Origin: Legionella sp.
GTDB lineage: Bacteria; Pseudomonadota; Gammaproteobacteria; Legionellales; Legionellaceae
Assembly: GCA_017306715.1 (NCBI GenBank)
Contig: JAFKHV010000026.1
Coordinates: 1 to 48,186 of the forward strand
DNA: 48,186 bases
Reading direction: 5' to 3'
The notes beneath the pieces are model-generated. The model ran no database searches. It was given only the letters and a program-made list of their open reading frames with translations, and had not been told where the DNA came from. A program made the position numbers and the translations under genes. Each line of letters begins with the position of its first letter. Position 1 is the first letter of the stretch. Below, one piece after another: positions 16,716-25,869 of this stretch.

Positions 16716-18389
16716 TTATTCAATTGTTACTCGATAAAGTTCTTCAATTGTGGTTATCCCGGCGGCAACTTTGGACATTCCTGATTGAAAAATTGGGATC
16801 ATACCTTCCTTTTGGGCTGCCTGGGATATTTGCTGCGGATGTACGCCATCGACAATAAGTTGCATGAGATTCGGTGTTATCGGTAATACCTCAAAAATCC
16901 CGGTACGGCCCTGGAAACCCAGATGGCACTGGGGACAGCCTTGCGCCCGATAAAATGTTGCTGATTGCTCTTCAGGCTCTGAAACCAATGGCGTATTAGG
17001 TGTATACGCTTCCTTGCAAAAGTTACATAAAGTGCGTACCAGTCTTTGGGAAACAATCAGGTTTAAGGCGCTGGCAATGTTGTACGGGGCAACACCGATT
17101 TGCAGCAGACGATTCAGTGTTTCGGCGGCGCTATTGGTATGCAAGGTGGATAGAACCAAATGCCCGGTTTGCGCAGCATTAACCGCCATATCCGCGGTTT
17201 CCCGATCACGTATTTCTCCCAGTAAGATAACATCCGGATCTTGTCTTAAAAACGCCCTAAGGGCGTGGGCAAAGGTTAAGCCTGATTTCAAATTAACGTT
17301 AACCTGATTGATGCCATCGAGCTGTATTTCAATAGGGTCTTCGGCGGTGATGACATTTCTTGTTGGTTCATTGAGTTGCTGGAGTAATGAATACAAAGTT
17401 GTCGTTTTACCGCTTCCCGTAGAACCAGTCACTAAAATAAGACCCTGTGGTTTTCGTGATGCGCGTAGTAAGGTATCTTTTTGCGAAATGGATAGTCCCA
17501 GTTCATCCAGCGGGCGTAACAGGCCTTCGGGATTTAAGATACGGATGACTATTTTTTCACCTGCTAAGGTTGGACAGGTGCTTACACGCAAATCATAGAT
17601 TTTTCGCTCTGCTACAGCTTGAGTAAAGCGGCCATCTTGAGGTAGGCGTTTTTCAGAAATATCTAACTGCGCCATAACTTTTATACAAGCGGTGATTCGT
17701 GCAGCCAGAGCCTTGGGTGGGGTTGCTATAGTATAGAGAATGCCGTCTAAACGAAATCTGATCCGGTAAAAGGCTTCGTAGGGCTCAAAATGAATGTCGG
17801 ATGCTTTTTTCTTGATCGCTTCATTTAAAATAAGCTCTACCATTTGGGGTATGAAATTATTGGTTGTTTCACCGGCATGAACCTGCTCAAAGAGAGCACG
17901 CTCAAAAAGTTGTGAGAGTTTTTTTTCAGTGCAGATAGTCGTATATTGCTTAAGCAAGAGATCTAATTGGTCGACCTCGACGATCACAGGTTGCAGCGTA
18001 CAACCTGTATGAAATTGAAGTTCTGTCCATACCTCTAGGGCCTTTGGTTCCGCTATAGCAACTTTTAGGGTTGGATGATGCATTGCGATGGGTATGATGC
18101 GATGCTTCATTATGAGGCGTTCATCTAACAATTCCCAAGGTAATTGACTTGCATCCATTGCGTGCAGCTGAAAAAAAGGTAAAGCAAATGCTTGGGCAAT
18201 GGTTTCTGCTGCTTGTAAAGCAGAAAAATTTTTTATACGGATAAGGTAAGAGGGAAGGGATAAGTTGCACGCTTTAGCTTGTTCTTGAAGCACATAAAGC
18301 GGTACTAGATCTTCCTTTAAAAGGGTAAGTCCCGACTGAGACAATCCCTGAGGTGTTAACTCGTTTCCTATCATGAAGTCCACTTGCAA
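16716..18389 (-). CDS. pilB: Type IV pilus assembly ATPase PilB
   Basis: A 557-residue GspE/PilB ATPase that powers pilus extension. N-terminal T2SSE_N domain, then the nucleotide-binding domain with Walker A GSTGSGKTTTLYSLL, an Asp box around ITAEDPIE, Walker B VILLGEIRDRETADMAV and a His box TGHLVLSTLHTNSAAET. The tetracysteine zinc element is also present (LCNFCKEAY and GCPQCHLGF). All catalytic motifs are intact. It heads the pilBCD block on the minus strand and is divergent from the methyltransferase gene. No pilin gene lies in the window. Confidence 0.96.
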   Translation of the reverse strand: MQVDFMIGNELTPQGLSQSGLTLLKEDLVPLYVLQEQAKACNLSLPSYLIRIKNFSALQAAETIAQAFALPFFQLHAMDASQLPWELLDERLIMKHRIIPIAMHHPTLKVAIAEPKALEVWTELQFHTGCTLQPVIVEVDQLDLLLKQYTTICTEKKLSQLFERALFEQVHAGETTNNFIPQMVELILNEAIKKKASDIHFEPYEAFYRIRFRLDGILYTIATPPKALAARITACIKVMAQLDISEKRLPQDGRFTQAVAERKIYDLRVSTCPTLAGEKIVIRILNPEGLLRPLDELGLSISQKDTLLRASRKPQGLILVTGSTGSGKTTTLYSLLQQLNEPTRNVITAEDPIEIQLDGINQVNVNLKSGLTFAHALRAFLRQDPDVILLGEIRDRETADMAVNAAQTGHLVLSTLHTNSAAETLNRLLQIGVAPYNIASALNLIVSQRLVRTLCNFCKEAYTPNTPLVSEPEEQSATFYRAQGCPQCHLGFQGRTGIFEVLPITPNLMQLIVDGVHPQQISQAAQKEGMIPIFQSGMSKVAAGITTIEELYRVTIE

Positions 18390-18502
18390 GTTATTATTTT
18401 TCCAAAAATAATAGAGATGTTTCCTAATAAATCATTGACAATAGATTGTCTCCGATTAAAACTCATTGTATCGTAGTTTAAATCAGGATTCACCAACTAA
18501 AA

Positions 18503-19258
18503 GTGACCAATGTGTTAATTCACCAGCAAATGAAACAATATCGCTCATTGAACAAATGGTTTCAAACGCCGCTTGGTGTTTTTGCTGCCAATGAATTTAC
18601 CACTCTACTTGATACCTTGCCCTTTAAGCTTCAAGGCGATACGCTACTTCAGCTAGGCGCTTGTGGCGATAATCAATGGCTGAATAAGTTTGCATTTAGT
18701 CATAAATGGATTGCCTCTCCATTTGCACTGAATAATAAAATTGATCTCCAAGGGGAGTTTAATCATCTACCGCTTCAGCAGCATAGTATTGATTGTGTTG
18801 TTGCACCGTTGAGTCTTGAGCCATTTAATCTGGGGACGTCACTGCTTGATGAGATCGATCGCGTATTAAGCCCCATGGGGCATGTTGTTCTGTTCTGTAT
18901 TAACCCCTTAAGCTTGTGGGGTAGTGCATTAAAATTAAATTTACTCCATTGTTATCATGATCGCCCAGTAAAATTACGCACCCCATTATCCTTAAATCGC
19001 CTGTTCGCGCAGCGAGGGTTTCAGCAAGTTGCCTTAATTAATTTTTGTTATTTACCTCCTGTTAATAAAAGTTCGTGGATAAAAAAACTAACTTTTTTGG
19101 ACGAGATCGGCAAAATGCTCTGGCCTGTGCCTTCTGCTTTTTATTGCCTAATCGCGCGTAAATACCAAATTGCCACACCGTCTTATCTGGTAGATGAGCG
19201 AAATGTGCTTGAGGAATATAATCCACCCTTACCCGCTGTAACCTTTAAAAGTTCCTAA
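18503..19258 (+). CDS. Class I SAM-dependent methyltransferase-like protein
   Basis: A 251-residue protein with a Rossmann-type methyltransferase outline: LLQLGACGDNQWL corresponds to motif I but lacks the usual GxGxG, DCVVAPLSLEP to motif III/IV, and LSPMGHVVLFCINPLSLWG to the post-motif strand. This resembles the methyltransferase-11-type proteins often found near rnhA and gloB in gammaproteobacteria. The start is uncertain: GTG at 18503 has no clear ribosome site, and GTG at 18512 or ATG at 18530 (MKQYRSLNKW) are alternatives. The motif I changes mean activity is not certain. Substrate unknown. Confidence 0.75.
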   Translation: MTNVLIHQQMKQYRSLNKWFQTPLGVFAANEFTTLLDTLPFKLQGDTLLQLGACGDNQWLNKFAFSHKWIASPFALNNKIDLQGEFNHLPLQQHSIDCVVAPLSLEPFNLGTSLLDEIDRVLSPMGHVVLFCINPLSLWGSALKLNLLHCYHDRPVKLRTPLSLNRLFAQRGFQQVALINFCYLPPVNKSSWIKKLTFLDEIGKMLWPVPSAFYCLIARKYQIATPSYLVDERNVLEEYNPPLPAVTFKSS

Positions 19259-19382
19259 TAGATAATGTCCTTATAGATGTGCCGGATATGTTTTTTGATG
19301 AATCTGGCTAAAATTCCTTGGCATTACTTAAGGAGCATTATTTTAGTGGTAATTAAAGATACCAAAAATTTGCTTAATTTTG

Positions 19383-19388
19383 TATAAT
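19383..19388 (+). promoter_or_regulatory. Consensus -10 box before the DUF1820-hpt unit
   Basis: A perfect TATAAT lies 30 bases upstream of the DUF1820 start codon. No convincing -35 hexamer is seen 16-18 bases before it. Confidence 0.4.
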
Positions 19389-19418
19389 TTTACTTGCATT
19401 GATTACAGGCGTGACAAG

Positions 19419-19745
19419 ATGACTAAAAAGACTTTATATCGGATAACTTTTGCAAATCAAGAGTCCATCTATGAAATTTATGCGCGCACTATGAAAGAAA
19501 GTGAGCTATTTGGATTTCTTGAAGTTGAAGAATTGGTTTTTGGTGAACAAACAGCGTTAGTAGTTGATCCATCGGAAGAGCGTTTAAAATTAGAGTTCAA
19601 TGGGGTTAAACGAACATTTATACCCATGCATGCCATATACCGTATCGACGAAGTGGATAGGCAGGGAGTTGCTAAGGTAAAAGATAATCCTCATCAAGGG
19701 AGTACTATCCGTCCTTTTCCCGGTACTGAAAGAAGAAAAGATTAA
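19419..19745 (+). CDS. DUF1820 family protein
   Basis: A 108-residue protein starting at MTKKTLYRITF, with AGG 8 bases upstream; an in-frame TTG at 19380 is a less likely start. It matches my memory of the DUF1820 family: a conserved YRITFANQ opening, an EVEELVFGE segment, and a C-terminal FIPMHAIYRIDEV strand, followed by a basic disordered tail. No catalytic residues are recognisable; the function of the family is unknown. It lies 21 bases before hpt and is very likely cotranscribed with it. Confidence 0.85.
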   Translation: MTKKTLYRITFANQESIYEIYARTMKESELFGFLEVEELVFGEQTALVVDPSEERLKLEFNGVKRTFIPMHAIYRIDEVDRQGVAKVKDNPHQGSTIRPFPGTERRKD

Positions 19746-19766
19746 TTTGTTAATAGAGAACTTAAG

Positions 19767-20327
19767 ATGACAATCCCAGCAAAGATCAAAGAAGTTTACG
19801 AAAAATCAACCTGCTTATTTACAACAAATGAAGTTGAAGCCGCTCTTGACCGTATGGCGATTAATATTCATTCAACCCTCCAAGATGAGAATCCCGTATT
19901 GGTTTGTGTGATGGTGGGTGGTTTAGTTTTATTAGGTAATTTGCTACCGCGATTGGATTTTCCATTAGAGGTTGATTACGTCCATGCAACTCGCTACAAA
20001 GGCGCCACACGTGGTGGTGATATTGAGTGGAAAGTGAAGCCTTCTATTAATCTGCAGGGGCGAACCGTATTAGTAGTAGATGATATTCTCGATGGCGGAA
20101 TCACCTTGGCAGCAATCATTGATGAGATTAATGCTGCGGGCGCGAAACAAGTATTAAGTGCCGTTTTGGTTGACAAGTACCGTAAGCGTGTAGCGAATGG
20201 CCTACAAAAGGCTGATTTTGTCGGCTTGCAAATAGAAGATCATTTTATATTCGGTTATGGTATGGACTATAACGAATACCTGCGCAATGCTCCAGGAATT
20301 TTTGTAGTACATCCGGATCACGAGTGA
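19767..20327 (+). CDS. hpt: Hypoxanthine-guanine phosphoribosyltransferase
   Basis: A 186-residue purine salvage enzyme that joins hypoxanthine or guanine to PRPP. The PRPP-binding signature is [17 protein letters not shown], the pyrophosphate-side loop is [16 protein letters not shown], and the flexible loop [14 protein letters not shown] and base-stacking [12 protein letters not shown] are visible. Size and motif order fit the Pseudomonas-type Hpt rather than xanthine-preferring Gpt. It probably shares the promoter of the DUF1820 gene. Confidence 0.93.
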   Translation: MTIPAKIKEVYEKSTCLFTTNEVEAALDRMAINIHSTLQDENPVLVCVMVGGLVLLGNLLPRLDFPLEVDYVHATRYKGATRGGDIEWKVKPSINLQGRTVLVVDDILDGGITLAAIIDEINAAGAKQVLSAVLVDKYRKRVANGLQKADFVGLQIEDHFIFGYGMDYNEYLRNAPGIFVVHPDHE

Positions 20328-20520
20328 GCTAGAGAATAAGCCTGTTATACAGTAGGTTTTAATTTTTAGAAAAAGTTAGCAAGACTGCGATTGATAAAAG
20401 CTCCTGCTTTAAACGCTGTAATGTATTTATTTGTGAGGATTGTCTTGGTTCTGGCTAAGGCATCCTTGTATGCACAAAGATTAATCTATTTTTGAGCAAT
20501 AAAACCCTGATATTTACATT

Positions 20521-22242
20521 TTATCTTGAAATAGTATAGGTCAGTACTTCACTTGGGACATTTTCCGCATCAAGAGTAGGCTCCGCTTTTTTGAATTCCT
20601 CACTCAGCTGTAAAAACGGTCGTTTTGGCTCGTGAATCTCGATGTGTTTCTGAGTATTGAGTTGCTCTTTAATAAACTCCACAAAAGAGATAAGGCGTAA
20701 GCCTAGCCATTCCCAAAAAGTGCTGTTATGCGAAGATTTTTCCTTGATTATGGCCATTATCCTTGGCTTAAATGCGACCTCATTTTTTTGTAAGAGTTGC
20801 AAAATTGAAAGATTTGTTTTCGATGCTTGTGTAACGCTTAACTCTAAGCCCTGTACTAAAGAGAGGTTTTCATTTTTCTTTAGAAGCTCAATTAACTTGC
20901 GAACAATGTAAAAAGAGTTGTTTTCAATTGCCTTTTGGAGGTAGTTAATAATACGGTCTGAAGGCAGATCTGTTTCCTCTTCTACCAAGGCGCTAATTAA
21001 CGAGGAAAAAGATTCATGCGCATTTTTATCAATCAATTCCATCAATATATCAGTTTTATTCGCCAACGGTTCTAGAAGCAGGCGGGTGATTGGTTTATCC
21101 AATTGAGTATTTTCTAATGCAGCACGCTCATGTGACTTTTGTTTAACGGTATTGATTACATGATTCATTATGTCGGGTTGCCCGCCCGTGGCGACCGCGC
21201 GGAGTAAGTAATGGATATTTTGCTCTGAAGTGAAGAAACTTAAATAATATGTTGCGTCATTTGCTTGCATAAGTGCTTCAAATATTTGTAAGTTTCCCGC
21301 TTCAGCTGTTTCAGAGATCATCAATTGCATTTGTAGTTTTTGTTGCTTGGGTTCACTTTGTTCAATAATGGCCTTATGCAATAGCAGGAATATATCTTTC
21401 TGATTTCTTTTAATTGCATGATCTCTAAGAATTGTTATCTCTTCTAAATTAAGTTTCTTTTCTTGAAGAAGGTAAGAAATTAATTCGAAATTATTCATTG
21501 AGCCTAAAAGATCAAGCGTTGAGCGTTTTTCACCTGCGATATAATAATCCTGTGAGTTGTACTGCATAAAAATATTTGCAGCATTACGTTCAGTGTATAA
21601 TTGTGCTTGTGAGCTGGTTATACTTTGAAGGCTTAACCCCAAATTATTTTTAGATATATCTTGCTTGAAGATTTTCGCCAATTCCAAAAGTAACTTTTCG
21701 GCATCAGCAAATGCTTTTATTCCCTCAGGATAATTAGGGTCATATACCCAGTATTGATCATCTTTTCTGTGCACCGTGATTACGTGGGGACCTGCACTGA
21801 CTAAAAATATTTCCTGGGATTGCATAGCAATATCATTTTCCAGGATTTGAACCCAGTTTTTTAAGGACGTTGCCAGGGCGAGATTAAAGTTTGATGTCAG
21901 CTTATTACCATCAAGCTCCATCACATTAAAGACATTGTCTTGCTTATACTGTGCGTCAAACTGCTGTGGATTTGCGAAAAACACCACTTGTGATATGAAC
22001 AAATCCATTTTATCTCTAGATTCCGGGGATATTTCTGCATTACCTTTTTCGTCAAGGCAAGCCAATTGATCCAGCATTTCGAAAAATTCGGTTTCTTTAT
22101 TTTGTAAAACATACTTGACATGCATTAATGATAAGCCATGACATACACCTTCAACATCCCACTGGAGTGGAAGATTATTCCATGCGAGATAGTGATTGAT
22201 TAATTTAGCTAATCGAGCTTGGGAGCGGTTATCACGGCTCAT
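20521..22242 (-). CDS. YopT/C58-type cysteine protease-like protein with helical repeats, candidate effector
   Basis: A 573-residue protein without signal peptide. The N-terminal part carries what looks like a papain-like triad of the C58 (YopT/AvrPphB) type: GVCHGLS with Cys34, GPHVITVH with His153, and YDPNYPEG with Asp168; the spacing of His to DPN is typical. Residues about 190-520 are divergent helical hairpins resembling ankyrin units (DLLGSMNNFELISYLLQEKK and AEAGNLQIFEALMQA). A similar pairing of ankyrin repeats with a cysteine protease-like domain is known from the Legionella effector AnkH. The region is standalone, bordered by a repeat-containing intergenic stretch. Protease activity and translocation are inferences. 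Confidence 0.7.
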   Translation of the reverse strand: MSRDNRSQARLAKLINHYLAWNNLPLQWDVEGVCHGLSLMHVKYVLQNKETEFFEMLDQLACLDEKGNAEISPESRDKMDLFISQVVFFANPQQFDAQYKQDNVFNVMELDGNKLTSNFNLALATSLKNWVQILENDIAMQSQEIFLVSAGPHVITVHRKDDQYWVYDPNYPEGIKAFADAEKLLLELAKIFKQDISKNNLGLSLQSITSSQAQLYTERNAANIFMQYNSQDYYIAGEKRSTLDLLGSMNNFELISYLLQEKKLNLEEITILRDHAIKRNQKDIFLLLHKAIIEQSEPKQQKLQMQLMISETAEAGNLQIFEALMQANDATYYLSFFTSEQNIHYLLRAVATGGQPDIMNHVINTVKQKSHERAALENTQLDKPITRLLLEPLANKTDILMELIDKNAHESFSSLISALVEEETDLPSDRIINYLQKAIENNSFYIVRKLIELLKKNENLSLVQGLELSVTQASKTNLSILQLLQKNEVAFKPRIMAIIKEKSSHNSTFWEWLGLRLISFVEFIKEQLNTQKHIEIHEPKRPFLQLSEEFKKAEPTLDAENVPSEVLTYTISR

Positions 22243-22380
22243 AACACATACCGGTTACTGATATTATTACTTAGTGTAAACAATTAAGCTTAATGTTTTA
22301 TTAAATTAATCCATAATTTTATAATTATTCTCTCGTTTCTCAACTTTTACATTGTGTCAAATCAAGTTATGTGAGGGTTC

Positions 22381-22392
22381 TCCTGCGCAGGA
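22381..22392. repeat. 12-base perfect palindrome
   Basis: TCCTGCGCAGGA reads the same on both strands. It lies 50 bases left of the inverted repeat and shares the CAGGA edge seen in all copies of the element. Confidence 0.55.
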
Positions 22393-22442
22393 CAAGTATT
22401 GAGCTTATGATCCTAAGGGTACTCGGGAATACATGCCACGGG

Positions 22443-22534
22443 CCAGGAGATCCCTCACCAAAGGTTCGGGATGACGGGATGGGACGAGTCGCATCCTTCT
22501 TACGTCATTCTGAGCGTCGCGAAGATCTCCTGCA
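22443..22534. repeat. Inverted interspersed repeat pair (REP-like)
   Basis: The left arm (22443-22475, beginning CCAGGAGATCCCTC and ending GGGATGACG) and the right arm (22503-22534, CGTCATTCTGAGCG to CTCCTGC) are imperfect reverse complements that could form a long hairpin. The arms resemble the GGAT-CTTCG-GGATGAC family of interspersed repeats found between genes in many bacteria. Confidence 0.65.
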
Positions 22535-22609
22535 CGATACTCCAAGATCACCTGAGTACATAAATAATTAGTTTATTTTTTCAAAGATCTTGGTAAAGTA
22601 GTTTCTGTT

Positions 22610-22641
22610 TGCAGGATCCCTCACTTCGTTCGGGATGACTG
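22610..22641. repeat. Third copy of the interspersed repeat
   Basis: Sequence GCAGGATCCCTCACTTCGTT followed by CGGGATGACTGG matches the left arm of the inverted pair in direct orientation, differing mainly in the centre. Confidence 0.6.
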
Positions 22642-22745
22642 GTGGGGGCTCGGGATGGTGGATAAAAGGCCGTATCATCGAGTTGTGCTTGAGCATCAGC
22701 TTTATGTTGGATAGGCTATACTTTTAAGAGAATATGGGAGGACTT

Positions 22746-22904
22746 ATGACTTATCATACTTCAAGCCCACAACCTTGGGCTGTGGATCGCATTAATAAGC
22801 AGGTAAATGAACAAAAGCATAGTAATTTGGAAGGAAAAGAAATTCCAACGAATGAAACTGAGAAGCAAAAGCGAGCTGAGCTGCGTGAGAGAAAAGAAAT
22901 TTAA
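22746..22904 (+). CDS. Small hydrophilic protein of 52 residues
   Basis: ATG at 22746 is preceded by GGGAGG, and a strong hairpin begins at the stop codon, so this looks like a real short gene. The product starts MTYHTSSPQPWAVDRI and ends in a charged, helix-prone stretch (KQKRAELRERKEI). It is highly polar with no Cys, signal peptide or membrane segment. I do not recognise a family. Confidence 0.6.
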   Translation: MTYHTSSPQPWAVDRINKQVNEQKHSNLEGKEIPTNETEKQKRAELRERKEI

Positions 22905-22943
22905 ACCTTTCTTTTGGTAAGGCTTACCAGTAAAGAAAGGTTT
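22903..22943. terminator. Strong hairpin terminator
   Basis: AAACCTTTCTTT and AAAGAAAGGTTT pair perfectly, and the inner TGGTAAG/TTACCA continues the stem. The stem spans the stop codon of the small gene and ends 22 bases before the stop of the convergent pepN-like gene, so it probably serves both. Confidence 0.75.
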
Positions 22944-22964
22944 AATTTCTACTCGCAGAATATA

Positions 22965-25685
22965 TTAGAGCCCAGCGAACACGCGAAACTTGTTGATTGA
23001 ATCCGATAATTGAATTTTTGTGTTTTTACCATAACCGGGTGGAAATTGTGGGGCGAATATTGAAAAGTTTCCAACACTTTCGCACTTTTCATCTTTAGGA
23101 GAGACTGCTGGTTTGTTCGTCTCTCCTAAGATCTTTTTTACCATCAAGCGTACATCATCCGTAGTTGCACTCTTTTCCAATTTTTTTAATACCGTGATCA
23201 TCTGTTCTTTTTGTGCGAGTTGCGTATAGTTAAAACGAGAAGCTAAGCGTGCCGCAAAAGTAGGATTTTTGGGTTCAATCTTTAAGATGAAATCAGCGAG
23301 CAACTGATAACCACTGCCATCTTTTTTATGAAGGCCAACTGGGTTATTGATAAAGGTTCCGAGTAATGCGTTAACTTGAGAGGGATTTTGCTCATCAAAT
23401 TGTTCATGCAGCAAGAGTTTACTGACTTCGCTTACGACGGAGTCGTTTTTCGCCCCAGCCTGCAATTGGAACCAGTAATTTAATGCTTGTTGGTCTGCAC
23501 GGTAATGCGTATAAAAAGAATTTAATAATTCAGGAACAAATTCATCATTAGAATTAATTAACGTTTGCAATGCAGTATATACAACAGTCATATCCTTATT
23601 CATATTACTTTTACAAATATCGCGCAATTTATGACGTAACTTTGTACTTGTGGTCACTAAGAATTCAAAGCAGGACGCTTTAAGATGAGTGGCACCTGCT
23701 TTATATGCATCATAGTGGGTATCATTCGATTTTTTCTGTAATGTCTCATTAAGAGATTGCACCAGATCCTTGAGTTCATTATTCAGGTGGGTAGAGATTT
23801 TACTCATAAGTTCGCGGCGAGCTGTACGTATGTCTTCGTATTCATATTGTGGCAGCTGTGCGCATAATACCTCTTCGGAAGGAAATTTAAGGAGCTCATT
23901 TGCCACCCACATATTCATAGGTTTTGTAGCCTGTCTGCGCAAGAGGATTGAGTATGTATTCTTAAAATCATTATTCAGCGTTTTATCCCCAGAACAATAG
24001 GCACTTACCATCCGTGAGTATAACTCCTTCGCCGCTTTTATTCGGGTATAATCATCCTTGTCGTGTTCCCATAGAGTTAAGAGCTGTCTTAAATTGTAAG
24101 CGTAGTTTATCTGCACAGGAGCGGAGAGATTACGTAATAATGAGGGAGTAGGTGTGCAATCAATCCCTTTAAAGGGAACGGATTGTTTATCAGCCGTGAG
24201 CTCATGAGTTTCACTGGTGGTTATTGGGTCCCCTTTAGAGTTATATAAAGCAATGGCTACGGGAATAGGGCGTCCACGGCGGTTTTCTACTTCAAAATTA
24301 AGCACGTATTCTTGTTTTTTTTCATTATAATCTTCGGTAACTGTAAGTATTGGTATTCCGTCTTCGTCAAACCAACTCTTATAATCAAAAAGATTATTAC
24401 CCGGAAATGCGGCATCAAAATACCTAAAAAAGTCTTCTAAGGTGATCGCTTTACCTCGATTTTCTCGAGTAAATTTACTTAGTGTTTCAGCAAATAATTC
24501 TTTATTCATTTTATTGCGAATCATGCGAAAAATTTCGGCGCTTTTTTCATAAGCAGCACCGGTATATAAATTCCGAACGTTAGTATAAGAAGTCGGTCTT
24601 GGTGCATCTGGAGTAAAGATGCCATGCTCCTTGAGACGGTCAATGTCTACACCTAATTCTTCTTCCAGAAATAACGAAGATTTAAGCGTCGTTAATCCCT
24701 CTTTTAAGGATAATTGAAAGAAATCACGTATCGTAAACCCATCGTGCGGATTACCCGTGGTATTGTGAAAGGTTTCATGGCTTACTACTTCTAGAATTCG
24801 GTTTAATTCATTTGCGGTACGCGTGGATAAAGTGCCATACAAATAATCTCGGGCATATAAGTTTAAACCCAAGGTTTCAGAGGCTGCAGAGGCATATCGC
24901 GCTATCCCGACGATAGAATAATTATCTAAAGTGCAATCAAGATTAAATACGCGTTTATCAAAAGCCAGAGCTTTTTTTAATGTAGATTCTGCTATAGCAC
25001 AATTTTGAATGTCTTCCTCTTGAGGTAATAAAAATTGCAGCTGCATATCTTTTTGACTATTTTTTACTGGCAAACAATGTACAGAATGATAAGTACCTGC
25101 AACCAACGCAAAAAGATAAGTCGGTATGGGGGATGAATTGACCCATTTGACTAAATGCATCCCATTAGATAGGTTTCTGGCTTCAACCTGTGCTCCATTT
25201 GCTATGAGCATTGGATATTTATCTTTAGGTGCAATGATGGTGGTCTCATAGGTGGATAAATTATCAGGTCGATCGATGCAAGGAAATACACGGCGCATGC
25301 CTTCGGTTTCTGCTTTTATGAGTAAAGTATTATCTGTTTGATAAAGACCGAACAAATCCGTGTGCCGGTAAATTTTATTTTTTGTTGTAATTCTAAAATT
25401 AACATCTTGAGGAACATTTTTTATTGTAAGAACACCCTCTTCAATTTTGTATTGGTTAGGGGATAGACGTGTTTTATGGATATATACTTCTTCCACTTGC
25501 AGGTATTCATAATTTAGTTTTAATTCACTTACAGGTTTACTATTTTCAGGATTGGGTTCTACATAGAGTTCTGCGGTGGTCGTATAGGCGTTTTCTTTAT
25601 TCGCAATCAGTTCAATAGTTAAGTTTGTATGTTTTACAAAAAAAGGTAAGACCTGGTAATCCGTTATCTGACGTTCCTTTCCCAT
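22965..25685 (-). CDS. M1 family aminopeptidase N-like protein with altered GAMEN motif
   Basis: The frame is open to 25772, but ATG at 25685 has CAGGAG 6 bases upstream and gives MGKERQITDY, so it is preferred (906 residues; E. coli PepN is 870). The zinc site is intact: HETFH at 303-307 and the third ligand Glu in LSLKEGLT near 329. The catalytic Tyr region AYEKSAEIFRMI is also present. The amino-terminus-binding exopeptidase motif GAMEN is replaced by AASET (267-271), keeping the Glu only. RRVFPCIDRPD matches the PepN signature. PepN removes N-terminal residues from peptides in the cytoplasm. The motif changes suggest a paralogue with altered specificity. No signal peptide is seen with the preferred start. 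Confidence 0.88.
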   Translation of the reverse strand: MGKERQITDYQVLPFFVKHTNLTIELIANKENAYTTTAELYVEPNPENSKPVSELKLNYEYLQVEEVYIHKTRLSPNQYKIEEGVLTIKNVPQDVNFRITTKNKIYRHTDLFGLYQTDNTLLIKAETEGMRRVFPCIDRPDNLSTYETTIIAPKDKYPMLIANGAQVEARNLSNGMHLVKWVNSSPIPTYLFALVAGTYHSVHCLPVKNSQKDMQLQFLLPQEEDIQNCAIAESTLKKALAFDKRVFNLDCTLDNYSIVGIARYASAASETLGLNLYARDYLYGTLSTRTANELNRILEVVSHETFHNTTGNPHDGFTIRDFFQLSLKEGLTTLKSSLFLEEELGVDIDRLKEHGIFTPDAPRPTSYTNVRNLYTGAAYEKSAEIFRMIRNKMNKELFAETLSKFTRENRGKAITLEDFFRYFDAAFPGNNLFDYKSWFDEDGIPILTVTEDYNEKKQEYVLNFEVENRRGRPIPVAIALYNSKGDPITTSETHELTADKQSVPFKGIDCTPTPSLLRNLSAPVQINYAYNLRQLLTLWEHDKDDYTRIKAAKELYSRMVSAYCSGDKTLNNDFKNTYSILLRRQATKPMNMWVANELLKFPSEEVLCAQLPQYEYEDIRTARRELMSKISTHLNNELKDLVQSLNETLQKKSNDTHYDAYKAGATHLKASCFEFLVTTSTKLRHKLRDICKSNMNKDMTVVYTALQTLINSNDEFVPELLNSFYTHYRADQQALNYWFQLQAGAKNDSVVSEVSKLLLHEQFDEQNPSQVNALLGTFINNPVGLHKKDGSGYQLLADFILKIEPKNPTFAARLASRFNYTQLAQKEQMITVLKKLEKSATTDDVRLMVKKILGETNKPAVSPKDEKCESVGNFSIFAPQFPPGYGKNTKIQLSDSINKFRVFAGL

Positions 25686-25869
25686 AATTACTCCTGAAAA
25701 TTTTCCTGGACTTAGCAACGATAAAAGATCAACCCCGTTATTGCAAGACCTATACATAAAATTTCGAAACATGTATTTCTACTCCGAAATCTTTAAATAC
25801 GGATGGTTAAAAAATTGCTCTTTGCTATAATTTTCAAATGATTAGTTTAATCTTTACTTGGAGACGGAC

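Larger units (their letters stand above)
22243..22745. other. Intergenic region with interspersed repeats
   Basis: This 503-base stretch holds no convincing gene. Its left 130 bases are AT-rich leader of the upstream minus-strand gene. The middle and right hold a 12-base palindrome (22381-22392), an inverted repeat pair and a third copy of the same element, all GC-richer than the surroundings. A TATACT at 22717-22722 may be the -10 box of the following small gene. The 66-codon frame at 22371-22571 is a by-product of the repeat. Confidence 0.7.

Noticed and set aside
22371..22571. A 66-codon open frame in the repeat region
   Set aside because: It is read through the interspersed repeats (the RHSERREDLLH segment is the usual by-product of this element) and has no ribosome site.
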